Positions 20,874-33,128 of a stretch of DNA of 64,000 bases are shown in pieces; position 1 is the first letter of the stretch; each line of letters starts with the position of its first letter. A program made the translations under genes and the position numbers. The notes below the pieces were generated by a model. It was not told the DNA's origin and did not search any database. It saw nothing but the letters and a program-made list of their open reading frames with translations. The stretch is taken from contig CP038121.1 of the NCBI GenBank assembly GCA_004519485.1, forward strand, positions 124,001 through 188,000, read 5' to 3'. The DNA comes from Nannochloropsis oceanica. Lineage: Eukaryota > Sar > Eustigmatophyceae > Eustigmatales > Monodopsidaceae.

Positions 20874-23635
20874 ATGCCGATCCCTCCATCACTGACGGCG
20901 CCCCCTTCCTACCCCACGTCCGTCTTCATCCTCCTCGCCCTGCTCTTCACCCTCACCACCACCTTGACCAATGCATTCCTCCCACCCTCGTCCGCCCCTA
21001 CCTCTCTCTCCTCTTCCCGTACGGCCGCGGTCCATCTCACCCGTCGCTCGGCTGCCTTCATCGAACTGGGGGAAAAGACTCGCGGGGGCGGGGGTAGCGA
21101 TGAGGAGGGTGGCACTGGAGGAGGGGGAGGGGGAGGGAGGGCAACAGTGATTACGGAGAGGGCATGGAATACAAGCACCCTTGGGGCCTTGCCGGCGAAC
21201 ATGGACATCTTGAGCAAGTCGGTGAGTGATGAGGAGGGAAAAGAGGGAGGGATGGAAGGGAGGGAGGGGAAGGGGAAAGCACGATTGTAGTATTTTGGAT
21301 GCGTATTTTTCTGTTGCGAGTCTGCCTTCGTCCCCCACCTCCTCCAACCACAACCCGTCATCACCATCCCTCCTCCTCCACCTCCCTCCCTCCCTCCCTT
21401 CCACCAGATCTGCGACTGCGCCCTGACGGCCATCGCCAATGGGGAGATGGGCCTGACAGTGCACGCCGGCGGCGAATTCGACGCTCGCAACAAGTACCAC
21501 GACCCGTACCAGCTCACGTCCCTGGTGGTGGGCATGGCTGCCAAACTGTCCGTACTTGGACCTACCCGTGTCTTGTTCGCAGGCCCGGAGGCCCTCGAGA
21601 CGAGCCTCAACCACATGCGGCAATTGATTCAGCTGGTGCGCGCCCTTCCTTTCTTCCTCTTCTCCCTCTCGTTCCTTTGTGTAATCTCGCACTCTCTCTC
21701 ACTCAGCCTGGTCTTGGGGTGTTTCTCGTGCTGTTCCACCAGGGGGCGAGTAGACCCACGACGACCCCTCACAAATTCCTCCCTCCCTCCCTCCCCCCTC
21801 TCTCGCGCCCTCCTCTTCCTTCCTCAACACCAGGAGGCCAAAAAAGAGCAAGAAGAGCTAGCGACCATCAAGCAGGTCCGTCGACAGGTGCAGGCCAAAT
21901 TCCCGGGAACGAAACTGCCGGAAATTCCCTCGGAGATGGCGAAGGAGAAGGTGAGGGAGGGAGGGAGGTGCAGGCCAAGCATGCATTTACGGAGAGAGGC
22001 AGCGTTTGGCCAGGGGGTGGAGAAGGACGCGCTAAAACATGTTACATTTACTCTTATACTTACATACACCACCACCACTACCACTTAAGCACTCGCCCTC
22101 TTGCCTACTCACTCCCTCTCTAACTTACACTCTTACACCCTTACACTCTTTCATCCAGATGGCTCGGAACCGAGAGAGGCAGCGTTTGGCCGAGCGCGTT
22201 CGCTTCGGCTCTCTTCTAGGGAGTTACCGTCTGACGGGTACGTCCCTCCCGCCCTCTCTTCCTCCCTCCCTCCCTCCCTCCCTCCCTCCTTCCCTGCCTC
22301 CACGCCCTAGGTCGGGACACCAAACCAAAGCGCGGAACCCTGACATCCCTTCCTCCCTCCCTCCCTCCCTCCCCCCGTCCCCCAGGCGACAGTGTGACGG
22401 ACCTAGAGACGGCCCCCTCCATGGTATTTGGCGAGGTGGATCTCGAGGAGGACAGACTCTTCATCGTCGTGGTGCCGGGGAACAGCCCAGTGGTACCTCC
22501 CTCCCTCCCTCCCTCCCTCCCTCCCTTGTCTCCCAACCCACGCCCGCCCACCTCACCCTCCCTCCCTCTCTCCCTCCCTCCCTCCCTCCCTCAGGAAGCC
22601 TTGGCGGTGCGGAAGCTCATCAGGGCGTCGCATCAGGGACAGCCTATCCTCGTCCTCAATCACCTCTTCGACCCCGAGCCCCTGGAGATGGTGCGTCCCT
22701 CCCTCCCTCCCTTCCTTCCTTCCTTCCTCCAGGTGTCCCTCCCTCGTTAATATTCAACATGTCTTCCCTTCTCACCCTCCCCTTCGTCCCCCCCCCTCCC
22801 TCCCGCCCGCCCCTCACAGTCCATCTTCACCGCAGCCTACCACCTGGACATTTGCAAGCTCAAGCGACTCCGCCCCCCTCCCTCCCTCCCTCTGCCTTCG
22901 GACCTCTCTTCCTCCTTCCCTCCCCCCCCCACCCCCACCGAGCAAGCCCAGGAAGAGAAGGAGGGAGGGGCCAACCCCTCCTCCTCCCCGCCCTCCTCCT
23001 TGACCTCGCGGGGACTGGAGGAGATCGAAACGGTCTTGGTCCGAAAATTCCCCAACCCCTGGCAGCTCTATGGCGCCTTTGAAGGTACCTCCCTCCCTCC
23101 CTCCCTCCCTCCCTCCCTCCCTCCCTGCTTCCATCTGTCGTGTGCTGACCCGCCTTTCCCTCCTTTCCTCCCTCCTTCTCCCCTCCCTCCCTCCCTCCTT
23201 CCCTCCCTCCCCCTCAGAATCCTCCACCTCCCACGAGGAGGACAGTTTCGAGCTGGTCGAGACGTACGAGCAAATGCCTTCCCCTCAGGCGGTGCGGGAG
23301 CGAGTCATGCAGGTACGCCCTCCCTCCCTCCCTCCCTCCCTCCCTCCCTCCCTCTTCACCTGTCCCTCTTTTTTAAAGATATAGAAGCTCTTGCGTCCAG
23401 CCAGCCCTCCTCTCCTTCCTCCCTCCCAACCCCCTCTCGGTACTCTTCCTCTGTCTCACTCCCTCTCCCTCCCTCTCAATCACCCTTCCCTCCCTCCCTC
23501 CCTCCCTCCCTCCCTCCCTCCCTTCCTCCCGCCCTCCCTCCCTCCTTCCAGGTGGCGAATGACCGCTCCCCTCCTGCTCGTCGGCGCTCCTCCATTCCTC
23601 CCCCTCCCCCTCCCCCGTCCACTGCCTCCATTTAA
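20874..23635 (+). CDS. Plastid-targeted DUF1995-like protein
   Basis: Nine exons keep frame (472 aa): 20874-21221, 21408-21635, 21834-21950, 22159-22237, 22386-22492, 22595-22690, 22820-23084, 23218-23312 and 23552-23635. The N-terminus has a hydrophobic core (VFILLALLFTLTTTLTNAF) with Phe at the predicted cleavage site, then a Ser/Thr/Arg-rich transit peptide: the bipartite signal of secondary red plastids. The C-terminal half follows the pattern I know for DUF1995, a plant and algal plastid family linked to photosystem II assembly (LPA3) in Arabidopsis: DRLFIVVVPGNSPVEA, ILVLNHLF, FTAAYHL, then RKFPNPWQLYGAF and SFELVETYEQMPS. A Pro/Ser/Glu-rich insertion interrupts the exon 22820-23084. 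Introns are almost pure CCCT repeats. Targeting is fairly firm; the family is likely; biochemical function is unknown. Confidence 0.72.
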
Positions 23636-25183
23636 GTCGTCCTTCGCCATGACTGACGACACGACCTAAATATATATATATATAAGGAAGGAGAGGGAGG
23701 GAGGGAGGGAGGGAGGACACTCCGCCCTCTTCCTCATTCGCTTTGTTTCTCTCTAATTCGAGATAAATGCAGAGAAGGAGGAAGGGAGGGAGGGAAGGAG
23801 GGAGGGGGTGGGTGGGATGGCTATCGTCATCATGAGGAAAAGTAATTCTGTACATACGAGGGAACGGAAAGAAGCAGGGAGGGAGGGAGGGAGGGAGGGA
23901 GGGAAGGCGAGCAGGCCCCCACCTCTCAGTACAAAGCACACATTATAATCGAACGAATGGACGATGCCTTCCCCTTCAAAGGGAGGGAGGGAGGGAGGGA
24001 GGGAAGAAGGGAGGGCTTACTCACCCGGCCATGGAGCTGGAGTGTCTTGTCTGCCTGTCGATAGTACGATACATAGTCACCATGTCCCTGAGTGGATTAA
24101 CTCCTTGAACGCGCAGGGAGAGAGGGAGGGAGGGAGGGAGGGAGGGCGGGGATGGAATTGCACATGGTTGGGAAGGCGGGCGGGAGGGAGGGATGGAGGG
24201 AGGGATGGAGGACGAGAAACAGCCTTGGTGATGATTTCCTGTGTGTCTGACCGTAGCACCTTTCAGTGTTAATGATGTAAATAATTCCTGTGATGCTCCC
24301 CTCCCTCATTCCATCCCTACCCCCTTTCCTTTCATCTTCTGTGCCTCTTTCCTTGTTGCAAGGAGGGGCTTGCGAGGGGGGGGGGAGGGAGGGAGGGAGA
24401 GAGGGAGGGGAGAGGAGGGACAGGTGGGCATGGAACGACGACATGTAATTGAAGGTTAAGGATCAAAGGAGTGAGGGAGGAAGGGAAGGGAAAGGAGGGA
24501 AGGGTTCCATCCATTCCAAAGAGAAGAGGAGAGATGCTGAGAAGGAGAAGAAGAGAAAGCGAGAAGGAGGGAGGAGGGAGGGAGAGGTAGAACGGAGCGC
24601 GCAACTTTTGGCCAACTGCCAACTTTTCAAAAAATAATCGCTCGAGTGTAAGACACAAAGAGGGGAAGATGGAGAGCAAAGGAGAATGGAGAAGAATTAG
24701 GAGGAGGAGGAGGAGGAGAAGCAGGAGTGGGGAAAAAATGTACATACAGACCGATAGACGTGAGAAGAGGGAGGGAGGGATGAGTGAATTATGTTGAGTA
24801 GACATGCACGGTACTATAAAATTACACTACACGAGTCGAGGGAGGGAAGGAGGGAGAATCTGAACATAAAGAAGTAAGGGGCATGCAGCAGTAGCAGCAG
24901 CAACAGCAGCAGCAGCAGCAGTCACAACACAAGATAGAACAAGGAGACGTGCATGCAGGGAGGGAGACGGGAGGGACCGTGTAAGAATGGAAAAGCATCA
25001 ATTACGCGTAACAACAGCAACAGCAGAAGCAGCTGTATTGCCATGTGTTGTTTCTTCGTACTCTCCGTGTTGTAGCATTCTTTTAGTACATGTTGATATT
25101 GTCCTACTGTACACCGCTTTCCCTCCCTCCCTCCCTCCTTCTTTCTCTCCTTCCCTCTTCCTCCCTCCCTCCCTCCCTCCTCC
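23636..25183. other. Convergent intergenic region rich in GGGA repeats
   Basis: 1.55 kb between two stop codons. It contains GGGA arrays (23694-23715, 23879-23905, 23980-24005, 24120-24150, 24180-24210), an AT dinucleotide run at 23670-23685 and a GCA/AGC trinucleotide run near 24890-24920. No gene is recognised. Confidence 0.6.
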
Positions 25184-26774
25184 TCAACCATGTTTCGCAC
25201 ACTTGAGGTGGAGGCGTGGGTAGGCATACATGACATCGTCCTGCCTCCCCTTGGGAGCCTCCATGGCCCGCCCCATCGCTGCTACCGCCTCTCCTGGCCT
25301 CCCCGACGCGTCATGCCACAGGCCCAGGTAAAAGTTACCGTACAATGCGTAGTTCCCATAGGGATTGGCCTGGAGGGGAGGAGGGAGGGAGGGAGGGAGG
25401 GAGGGAGGGGGGTACGTAAGCGGCTTTTTCTTTGTTCGAAGTCCGTGTTTCTTCCTTTCATTCCCTCCCTCCCTCCCTCCCTTCCCCCCTCCCTCCCTCC
25501 CTTCCTCCTCACCCTTGCGCCCTCCAACACAGCCAGGACTGTCTCTTCATCCACCTCGCCTTTGAACAATCCGGCCACGAGTCCCATGAGCTGCCGTTTT
25601 TCTTCCCCAAAGGGGGATGGCGGGAGGGAGGACAGTCGCCGTTGACCTTCCTCGGCACCGTGAAGTTTTAGTAAGGCGGCGGCGCGCCAGATGCCTTCTT
25701 CTGTAGCCGGCTGCTCGAACTGCTCCTCGTAACGGGCAGAGGCCCTAGGGAAGGGAGGAATGGAGGAAGGGAGGGAGGTGAGAAGACTGGAGGGGGGGAG
25801 GGAGGGCGCTGGTCCTCGTCCCGTGCCCTCTTCTGGACCTATACGCTCCCATGACTCTCGGTGTGGATAGTCAAAAGGCTTTAAGGGAGAAACAGAGGGA
25901 GAGAAAGGGAAAAAGGAGGGGAGAGTGGAGGAGGGAGGAAGGGAGGGAGGGAGGGTGGACTCCAAACGTACTTGTCCAGCTGCTCTACGGCTTCTTTGGG
26001 TCTGTCGAGATAGTAGAGCATGGCTCCGTGGTGCCACAACAAGCCAGTTTCGTTGTCCATTTTCAAGGCGGTCTCGAAGGCGGCTAGAGCGAGGGAGGGT
26101 TCGAGAAGCTTGATTCCCTCTATGCCGTCCTTTGGAGAAATGGAATGAGTCAGGAAGGGAGGGAGGGGTTCCTGGTCAGCGGTCTTGTAGAAAGGGAGTT
26201 AAAGTCGAAATGAAAAATCTCAGCAGTGATGTCACGCATCTCACGTATCCATCCATTTTCCAGTATGACGAGAATCCTGTTCTGCATCTTATTCCTCGCC
26301 TCCTTACTTTTCTCTCCGTCCTTCCTTCCTCCCTCCCCCCCTCCTTCTCACGCTCTCTCCCTCCCTCCCTCCCTCCCTCTCACCTGCAAGTACCGGTCCA
26401 CCGTCTCCGTCTGTGCGTGCTTCTTCTGCTGGAAATTCTTTACCATATCCGCGATGCCTATTTGCGTGCAGGTGCAGAGACTGATGCGCATTGATATTGT
26501 CTGAACCACAAGTGATAAGCGGAGTTAGTGACCCCTGCCCTCCCTCCATCCAACCCCTCGTACCTTGTGCAATACTGGGGTCTTTGACCCATTTCCCGCC
26601 CATCCACAAAGGGGGCGGGCCGTGCTGTACATGGAGATGATGAGGGCGCGGTAGGCCCGAGGAAATCGAGGAGGAGGAGGAGGAGGAGGGCAAGATGAAG
26701 GAGTGGACAACGGGAAGCGCTGCGGTGGTCAGGAGGAGGAAGATATAGGAGGCAGGGAAGGACGACAGCTGCAT
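25184..26774 (-). CDS. Plastid-targeted TPR-like protein (unassigned)
   Basis: Five exons keep frame (286 aa): 26564-26774, 26384-26457, 25972-26129, 25513-25744 and 25184-25369. The start encodes a signal peptide (SFPASYIFLLLTTAALPVVHSF) whose cleavage site precedes Phe, then a Ser-rich stretch, which fits plastid import in stramenopiles. The mature part is helical and TPR-like: ALAAFETALKMDNETGLLW, YLDRPKEAVEQLDK, and near the C-terminus NFYLGLWHDASG, then PGEAVAAMGRAM. The last block reads like a final TPR with a short tail ending in CAKHG. Exon 2 starts at an AAATAG acceptor, which is the only choice that keeps frame. The nearest gene upstream of its promoter is the minus-strand glutamate-cysteine ligase, whose transcription runs away from it. 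I do not recognise a named orthologue. Confidence 0.72.
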
Positions 26775-27590
26775 TCTTTGCTGCCTGTTGACGGTGTTTT
26801 ATGATCTGGGTGTTCGTGGTGTGTATGCGGTTGTTTTGTCAGTCGCTCTGTGTGGAGAAGCGTCCCGAGTTGCTGTGGTGGAGTCATTTCTTCAACTGCG
26901 ACATCTCCGAGGCAGCCTTCCTCCTCTTTTCCCCCTCCAGCACACTTTGAACCCAAGTCCACGCTCGTTGTACTACACACATATGACAAAGAGCACAACT
27001 GAGCTCCTGGCAGGCCATGCAGGCATGCTTATCGACCACCTCAACGCATTTCCTGGCGGCTCAGCGCGTGTACGTGCCCAGCCCAATTTTTCCTCCCCCT
27101 CCTCCAGTAAACAAACATTTCAGGGCCCGCAAAGGATTGACAGCTACGTCGTCAGAAAATTTACGGAGATTACTCGTGTCTTCCTTAAAAAGCTAGAATG
27201 CAGATGCTGACGACCTGCTTCTCCCACTACCCAACATCACCTCCTTTGCAGTAGTAGTGGTAGGAGAAGGAGGGATCAGGGATACGAGGGGAATGCTGAC
27301 ACGCCATTTCAACAGGATAGAGGAGAACAAGTCCCATTCCGGTCTTAAAAAGTCATCAATTCAGTCGTTATGTTGTCAATTCTTTGTAATGCTCTAGAAC
27401 ATGTCGGCCAATCATACTACTGCGTTGTACACGGTGGTTTGCGCTTTCCTTTCCCTTCTCCTTCTTGGTGCATGGAGCGTCGCATTTCCGTCCATATAAG
27501 ACAGGGCGGAGGGGGGGAATAGTGGAAGGGGCAGTGGCCTTCGCCCAAGCCCCCTCTTTCACTCCCTCCTCTTCTTCCTCCCTCTATCCC
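26775..27590. other. Intergenic region between the ligase 3' end and the TPR-like gene
   Basis: 816 bp holding the TPR-like gene promoter and the ligase 3' region. A 140-codon plus-strand frame (26788-27210) is open, but it runs antisense to the promoter and resembles nothing known. Confidence 0.5.
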
Positions 27591-30500
27591 TCACTGCCGG
27601 TAATGGAAAAACTCATCATTCTTCTCCTCCCTACCACCTTCCGTCTCTCTCCCCTTCGTCTCCCCCTCCTTCCCTCCCTTTCTCCCCTTCCCTCCCTCCT
27701 TGTTGGCATGGAAGGGCCCTCTCTTGCGGTACGCCTTCACGAGCTCGGCCCGCTCGCTGCTCCCCATCTTGGTGCCCGACAAATACACGTCATAGGCCTC
27801 CCCGGGGAAGATCGGATCGATCTGCACGTTGCCCATGACCTCGGGACACTGCGGGTGAAGGAGGGAGGGAGGGAAGGAGGGGGGAAGGGTGAATATGAGG
27901 GGTGTTGTGCGACAGCCCGTCGACCTCTACCTATCCATCTTTTTGTTCACTCCCTACCTCCCTCCCTCCCTCCCAACCTCCCTCCCTTCTTCCTTCCTCC
28001 CTACCTGAAGGCGCCCTTCTCCTATCCTCTTGCACTCCATCATCAGGTCATAGGCGATCGAGGGGGACACGACCGAGTCCCGCTGCAAGGAGGGAGGGAG
28101 GGTGGGTGGGAGGGAGGGGGGAGGGAAGGAAGGAAGAGAGAAGGAAATGAATACATCCCACAGATTTCATCGGATGCAAACAATACGCAACAGGCCACGC
28201 CCCTGTATAAGCCCCTCCCTCCCTGCCTCCCTACTTTGTATTCCGGGTGCTTGGTGACGAATTGCCGCATCCACGCCGCGGTTGTCATTGTCTCGCCCGC
28301 ACCCCGACGGGCAATAAAGTCCAAGTAGACCGAGACACGCCGGAAGGTTTCGCGGTCGCAGCTGGGGAGAGAGGGAGGGCGGGAGGGAGGGAGGGCGGGC
28401 GGGAGGGAGGGAGGGGGCGGTTGTGAGTCGACGGGGAAGAGGACAAGTGAGGGGAGGGAAGAGGAGAGGGAGGGAAGGAGTGAGGAGGGAGGGACGGTGG
28501 GAGGGAGGGAGGGAGGGAGGGAGCGGGGGAAGGAGGGACACGGGGGCCACATACCCGATGTAATCCAAATACATATTACACAGCGGGATGAGGCCTAGGA
28601 AGTAATCGCCTTTCCCCATCAATATCTCCTCCACCGTCATGAGCTCGTACTCGTCAGCTGTCCCTTGCCAGACGTGGTCCTGGCACGAGGAGGAGGCGAC
28701 AAAGCCTGCCTTCTGAGCGCCTTCAAACGCCTTGTCCCTCTTCTCCGACGAGGAGGAGGAGGAGGAGGAGGAGGAGGAGGAGGCCAGGGGAGGGGCGAGG
28801 TGTTTTCGGAACCAGAATTTCTCCTTGAGCAGACCGTCGCGTTGGTGGGCCTTGGCCATATTGTCGTCCACCTGGAAAGAGGGAGGGAGGGAGGGAGGGA
28901 GGGAGGGAGGGAAGGGTGGTCAGATTTTCATCGTGTGGACAAGGCATTCCTTGCCATGCTCCTCCCTGTCCTCCCTCCATCCCTTCCTCCCTCCCTCCCT
29001 CCCTCCCTTCCTGATTCCCTACCTTGCTCAAGGGCAGGTAGAGCGAAAGATCGAACGTCAAAATGACGCGGGTCAGGAGGATGACGAAGACAGTGAAGGC
29101 GGCGTTCTCGAAATCAGTGAGCTGGATCTCCATGGACCTAGAAATGGGAGGAAGGGAGGGAGGGAGGGTCTTCGCGTGGGCACGAGAAACACCCAGCATA
29201 GCCATACCACCTTTTTCAACAGAGACCAAATCGTACCCTTGCCCTCCCTACCTCCCGGCCTCCCCCCCGCCCTCCCCCCCGCCCTCCGCACCTGAACTCC
29301 GTCCTCCAGCCAATGTGCGGGTCGCTGGGCGTAGTCCGTTGAGGTGGGGGCTTCCAACGAACGGTTTGCCAGTTTGTGGACTGGGAAGCGAGGGAAGGAG
29401 GGAGGGAGGGAGGGAGGGAGGGAGGGAGGGAGGGAGGGAGGGAGGTGTTAGTGTCTTATATAGATGGATGGGAGCCCTTGTAGAACATCGACCGAGACGA
29501 GATGGGAGAGGGAGGGAGGGAGGGAGGGAGAGGAGGGAGGGAAGGGTAGTGCCCACCTGTATATTCTCAAAGTGCTCGGTGGTCTTGCTGTCATCCACCT
29601 CGATTGCATCGTCGAAGATGACCAAAGGATCGCGGGCGAAGAGATGGGCCACGTGCCGGGAGAGCGCCGGGTCCACTCCACCTTCTAGAAGCATGGCCTG
29701 GGGGAGGGAGGGAAGGAGGGAGGGGGAGAAGGATGTGAGCATGAAACGTATGGTGAAACCGTGCGTTCGTCCCTCCCTCCCTCCTTTCCTACTCCCCTAC
29801 CTGTAACTCCTTGTCCACCTCACAGGGGATGTCATTGTAACGGTCAATGGCACTCGTCTTCCTTTTTTCCTTTTCAGTCGTGATCGTCGCCTTGACCTTC
29901 CCTCCCTCCTTCCTTCCCTCCTTCCTTCCCTCCTTCCCTCCCTCCTTCCCTCCCTCCTCCTCCTCTTCCTCCTCCTGACTCTGCTGCTCCTCATCCCCAC
30001 AGCTGTAAATAAACGTGGATATAGAGCCATAGCGTGACTTAAAGAGACGCTGAATGCCCTCACCGGCCATGAGGGGGTTAGCCGCTGCCGTCAAGGCCTA
30101 GAGAGAGACGGAGGGAGGGAGGGAGGAGGGAGAGAGGGAGGGAGGGAAGGAGGAGGGAGAGAGGGAGGGATGGAAGGAGGAGGAAGAGATTGGGAGGGAA
30201 GGAGGAGGGAGAGAGGGAGGGAAGGTAGGAGGAGGGAGGAACAGGAGGGGTGAGTTGACAGATCGAGAGCCACATGTCTACCTGGCCTCTTCCCTCCCTC
30301 CCTCCCTCCCTCCCACCCTCCCTCCCTCCCTTCGTTCCTCACCTCCCCCTCTAACTCTCCCCGTTCAGCCGGCGTGCGATCATCGACAGCGCCAGCGATG
30401 GTGTCCCATCGAGCATCCGTATCCGCCAGGCGACCCTGGGAAGGAGGGAGGGAGGGAGGGAGGGAGGGAGGGAGGGAGGGAGGGAGGGAGGGAGGGAGTA

Positions 30501-30691
30501 AGATAAAGGAGAAGATGGCTCGGCGCCTGGGCCAATGGAGCATATCCCACATGGGGGTTATGTGGATATATATATATGTATATAGCTTTCATGTGGCTTA
30601 TGTGGATACACATACATATATGTATACATAACCAACATGTGGGTTATGTGGATATATATATGTATATAGCTTTCATGTGGCTTATGTGGAT

Positions 30692-30739
<48 letters not shown>

Positions 30740-33128
30740 CCAACATGTGGGTTATGTGGACATATATATGTATATAGCCCACATGTGGGTTATGTGGAGG
30801 AGGGAGGGAGGGAGGGAGGGAGGGAGGGAGGGAGGGAGGGAGGGAGGGAGGGAGGGAGGGAGGGAGGGAGGGAGGGCTGGCTTACCTTGAAGATGGGGCT
30901 GGCAGCCGTGAGTGCCATGAGGATTGGGGCAAGGACAGCGAGCTGGTCGTGCATGTACCGGGATTCGTCAATGTCGCGCGCTTGGAAGGTGACCTAGGGC
31001 AGGGAGGGATGGAGGGAGGGAGGGAGGGAGGGAGGGAGCAAGGGAATGAAGGAGGGGAGATGGGGTGTGCGGATGGGGGGATGAACAAAAGGCACCACGG
31101 GTGATAGAGGCAGGGAGAGAGAGGGAGGGAGGGAGGGAGGGAGGGAGGGAAAGAGGGAGGGAGGGAGGGAGGGAGGGAGGGAAAGAGGGAGGGAGGGAGG
31201 GAAGGAGGGCCTACCTGCAAGCAGCAGCAGCCCATGCCGAAGGCCATGGCGTCCATATTGATGTACGGCCGAGGGGCGCCTACCCTCCTGGTGATCTCTG
31301 GAGAGGAGGGAGGGAGAGAGGGAGGTGTAGGTGAGAGGGAGGGAGGGAGGGAGGTGTAGGTGAGAGGGAGGGTAAAGTGCAAAACGTCTCCGGGTGGTAT
31401 GTCATCGAAAGGGAAGAAGGAAGGGAGGGAGGGAGGAAGGGAGGGAGGGAGGAAGGGAGGGAGGAAGGGAGGGAGGGAGGGAGGGAGGGAGGGATGATCC
31501 ATGACGAAATCCAGACACACACATCCACATAGACATGCACCATATATGGGGGGAAGGGAGGGAGGGAGGGAGGGAGGGAGGGAGGGAGGGCACGTACCGT
31601 CCCAAGCCTTGAACTCAGGAGTGTCCAGGTCCTTGAAGAGGGGAACGCGGATGTCGACCTTACTCCCTCGGCGGGTGCGAATGTTCTTCACCAGCGTGCC
31701 GAAACGAGGGTGAGGATTAATGCAGCTGTCGGGGACGAAGGCCGAGTCCGAGACGGGGCCCTGAGGGAGGGAGGAAGGGAGGGAGGGAGGGAGGGAGGGA
31801 GGGAGGGAGGGAGGGGAAGAACGGTTGGTTGGCCAGGGGAGGGAAGGGAGGGAGAAAAAACGAGGCCATGTTACGGTAACGGAGACAGAAACAGATGCAG
31901 AGAGACAGAGGAGGAGGAGGAGGAAGAGGAGGAGGAGGAGGAGGGAAAACGTGCTGGAATCTCCTTCTCCTTACCCCTGGTGGTGCGGGGGGGTCCACAA
32001 AATCCCCCACGCCCATGAGGGGAAATGCCACGACCGTAGGGGCGATCTCGTCCTTGTCCAGGGAGGTCAGAAGACGCTTCCGCCGAAGGCGCATGTTACT
32101 CTCGACGCGCAACAGGTCTGTCGCATAGCTACAGGGGAAAGGGAGGGAGGAAGGGAGGGAGGGAGGGAGGAAGGAAGGGAGGGAGGGGCGACGCGTGAGA
32201 GACTCCTTTGGCTTTGATCATGTCATCTCCTTCTCTTCCCACCCTCCCCCCTTCCATGCTTAGACACCTTGCCTCCCTCATGCTGATACGGCCTGTCTGG
32301 AAGGCCCTGGAAGGCATAGTTGGTATGGTCCCTTCCCTCCCTCCCTCCCTCCCTCCCTCCCTCACCCTGCATAGGGCCTTGAGGGCGTGGACTCGACCAT
32401 CCAGGATCCAAACTCCGGGTGCCAGCTGCAGCCTTCGGATCTGAACGACAGAGAAAAGGAGGGAAAGATGGATGGATGAGTAATAGAGTGAGTGAGGGAG
32501 GGAGGGAGGAAGGGAGGAAGGGAGGGGGGCGCACCGTTGGGTGTAGTCTTGCTCCTTCTTTATAAGGCTCTCCATGACTTCCTTCCCACGGAGGGACAGC
32601 CAAACCTGTCTCTTGCTTCGATCCACCTGTTGTTGAGATAGGAATTACCAATACGGCATGTAACGAGTCGCGCTTGCCGTGCCCTGGCTCCCTCCTTCCC
32701 TCCCTCCCTCCCTCCCTTCTTACCTTGAATATGCCGTACTCCACCTCCTCCCCCCACAAAAGACCATCCTGCCTAATGTCCTTGAGGCGGTGGTAAATAT
32801 TTAGAAATTGACGTACACCTGCGCGCCGAACGGGACGGAGATGTGGTAAGGAGACGTGCCAGGGGAGGGGGCGGCCGACCTTGGGGAGGGGGGAAGGAAT
32901 GAGGGAGGGAAGGAGGGACGATAAGGCTTAAAGGACATGGTAGAGTAGGAGCCGTTGAAAGACGTGAGAAGCAGGCAGGCTAGAAAACATGTGTGAACGT
33001 ATATGTGTATCTGAGGGTGTATGCGTGTGAATCTGTTGGTGCGTGCGTACCTTGAGCAGGCCGGCCTCGGTGGGGGAGGGCGATAGAATGAGGAGCACAA
33101 GGCCTATGAGAAGGACGCAAACGGACAT
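27591..33128 (-). CDS. GCLC: Glutamate-cysteine ligase catalytic subunit (animal/fungal type)
   Basis: Catalyses ATP-dependent formation of gamma-glutamylcysteine, the first and limiting step of glutathione synthesis. Seventeen exons keep frame (807 aa): 33051-33128, 32724-32879, 32535-32626, 32366-32440, 31975-32128, 31598-31760, 31215-31297, 30886-30993, 30343-30435, 29801-30097, 29557-29697, 29292-29380, 29023-29137, 28555-28871, 28235-28361, 28005-28082 and 27591-27848. Family blocks: [46 protein letters not shown] (254-267), [24 protein letters not shown] and [13 protein letters not shown]. Human GCLC has 637 aa. The excess is an acidic/Lys-Gly insertion (about 370-412), a Ser run (about 579-590) and a charged C-terminal tail. 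The first exon encodes a hydrophobic signal-like peptide ([18 protein letters not shown]), unexpected for a cytosolic enzyme, so plastid or ER routing is possible. Confidence 0.94.
30548..30795. repeat. AT-rich minisatellite with embedded (AT)n, in a ligase intron
   Basis: Unit of roughly 100 bp built on ATGTGGGTTATGTGGATA and GTATATAGCTTTCATGTGG, present about two and a half times, with an (AT)n run at 30699-30737. GGGA arrays lie on both sides. It sits in the intron between exons 30886-30993 and 30343-30435. Confidence 0.85.

Noticed and set aside
20217-20895. Open frames between the WD40-like and DUF1995-like genes
   Set aside because: They overlap each other on both strands, lack domain features and do not join the DUF1995 start, whose signal peptide begins cleanly at 20874.
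26788-27210. 140-codon plus-strand frame opposite the TPR-like gene
   Set aside because: It begins just upstream of that gene's start on the other strand and looks like antisense to the promoter.
32200-32340. Candidate extra exon of glutamate-cysteine ligase
   Set aside because: The flanking exons join in frame without it and match the family directly (RPYAG to [12 protein letters not shown]).
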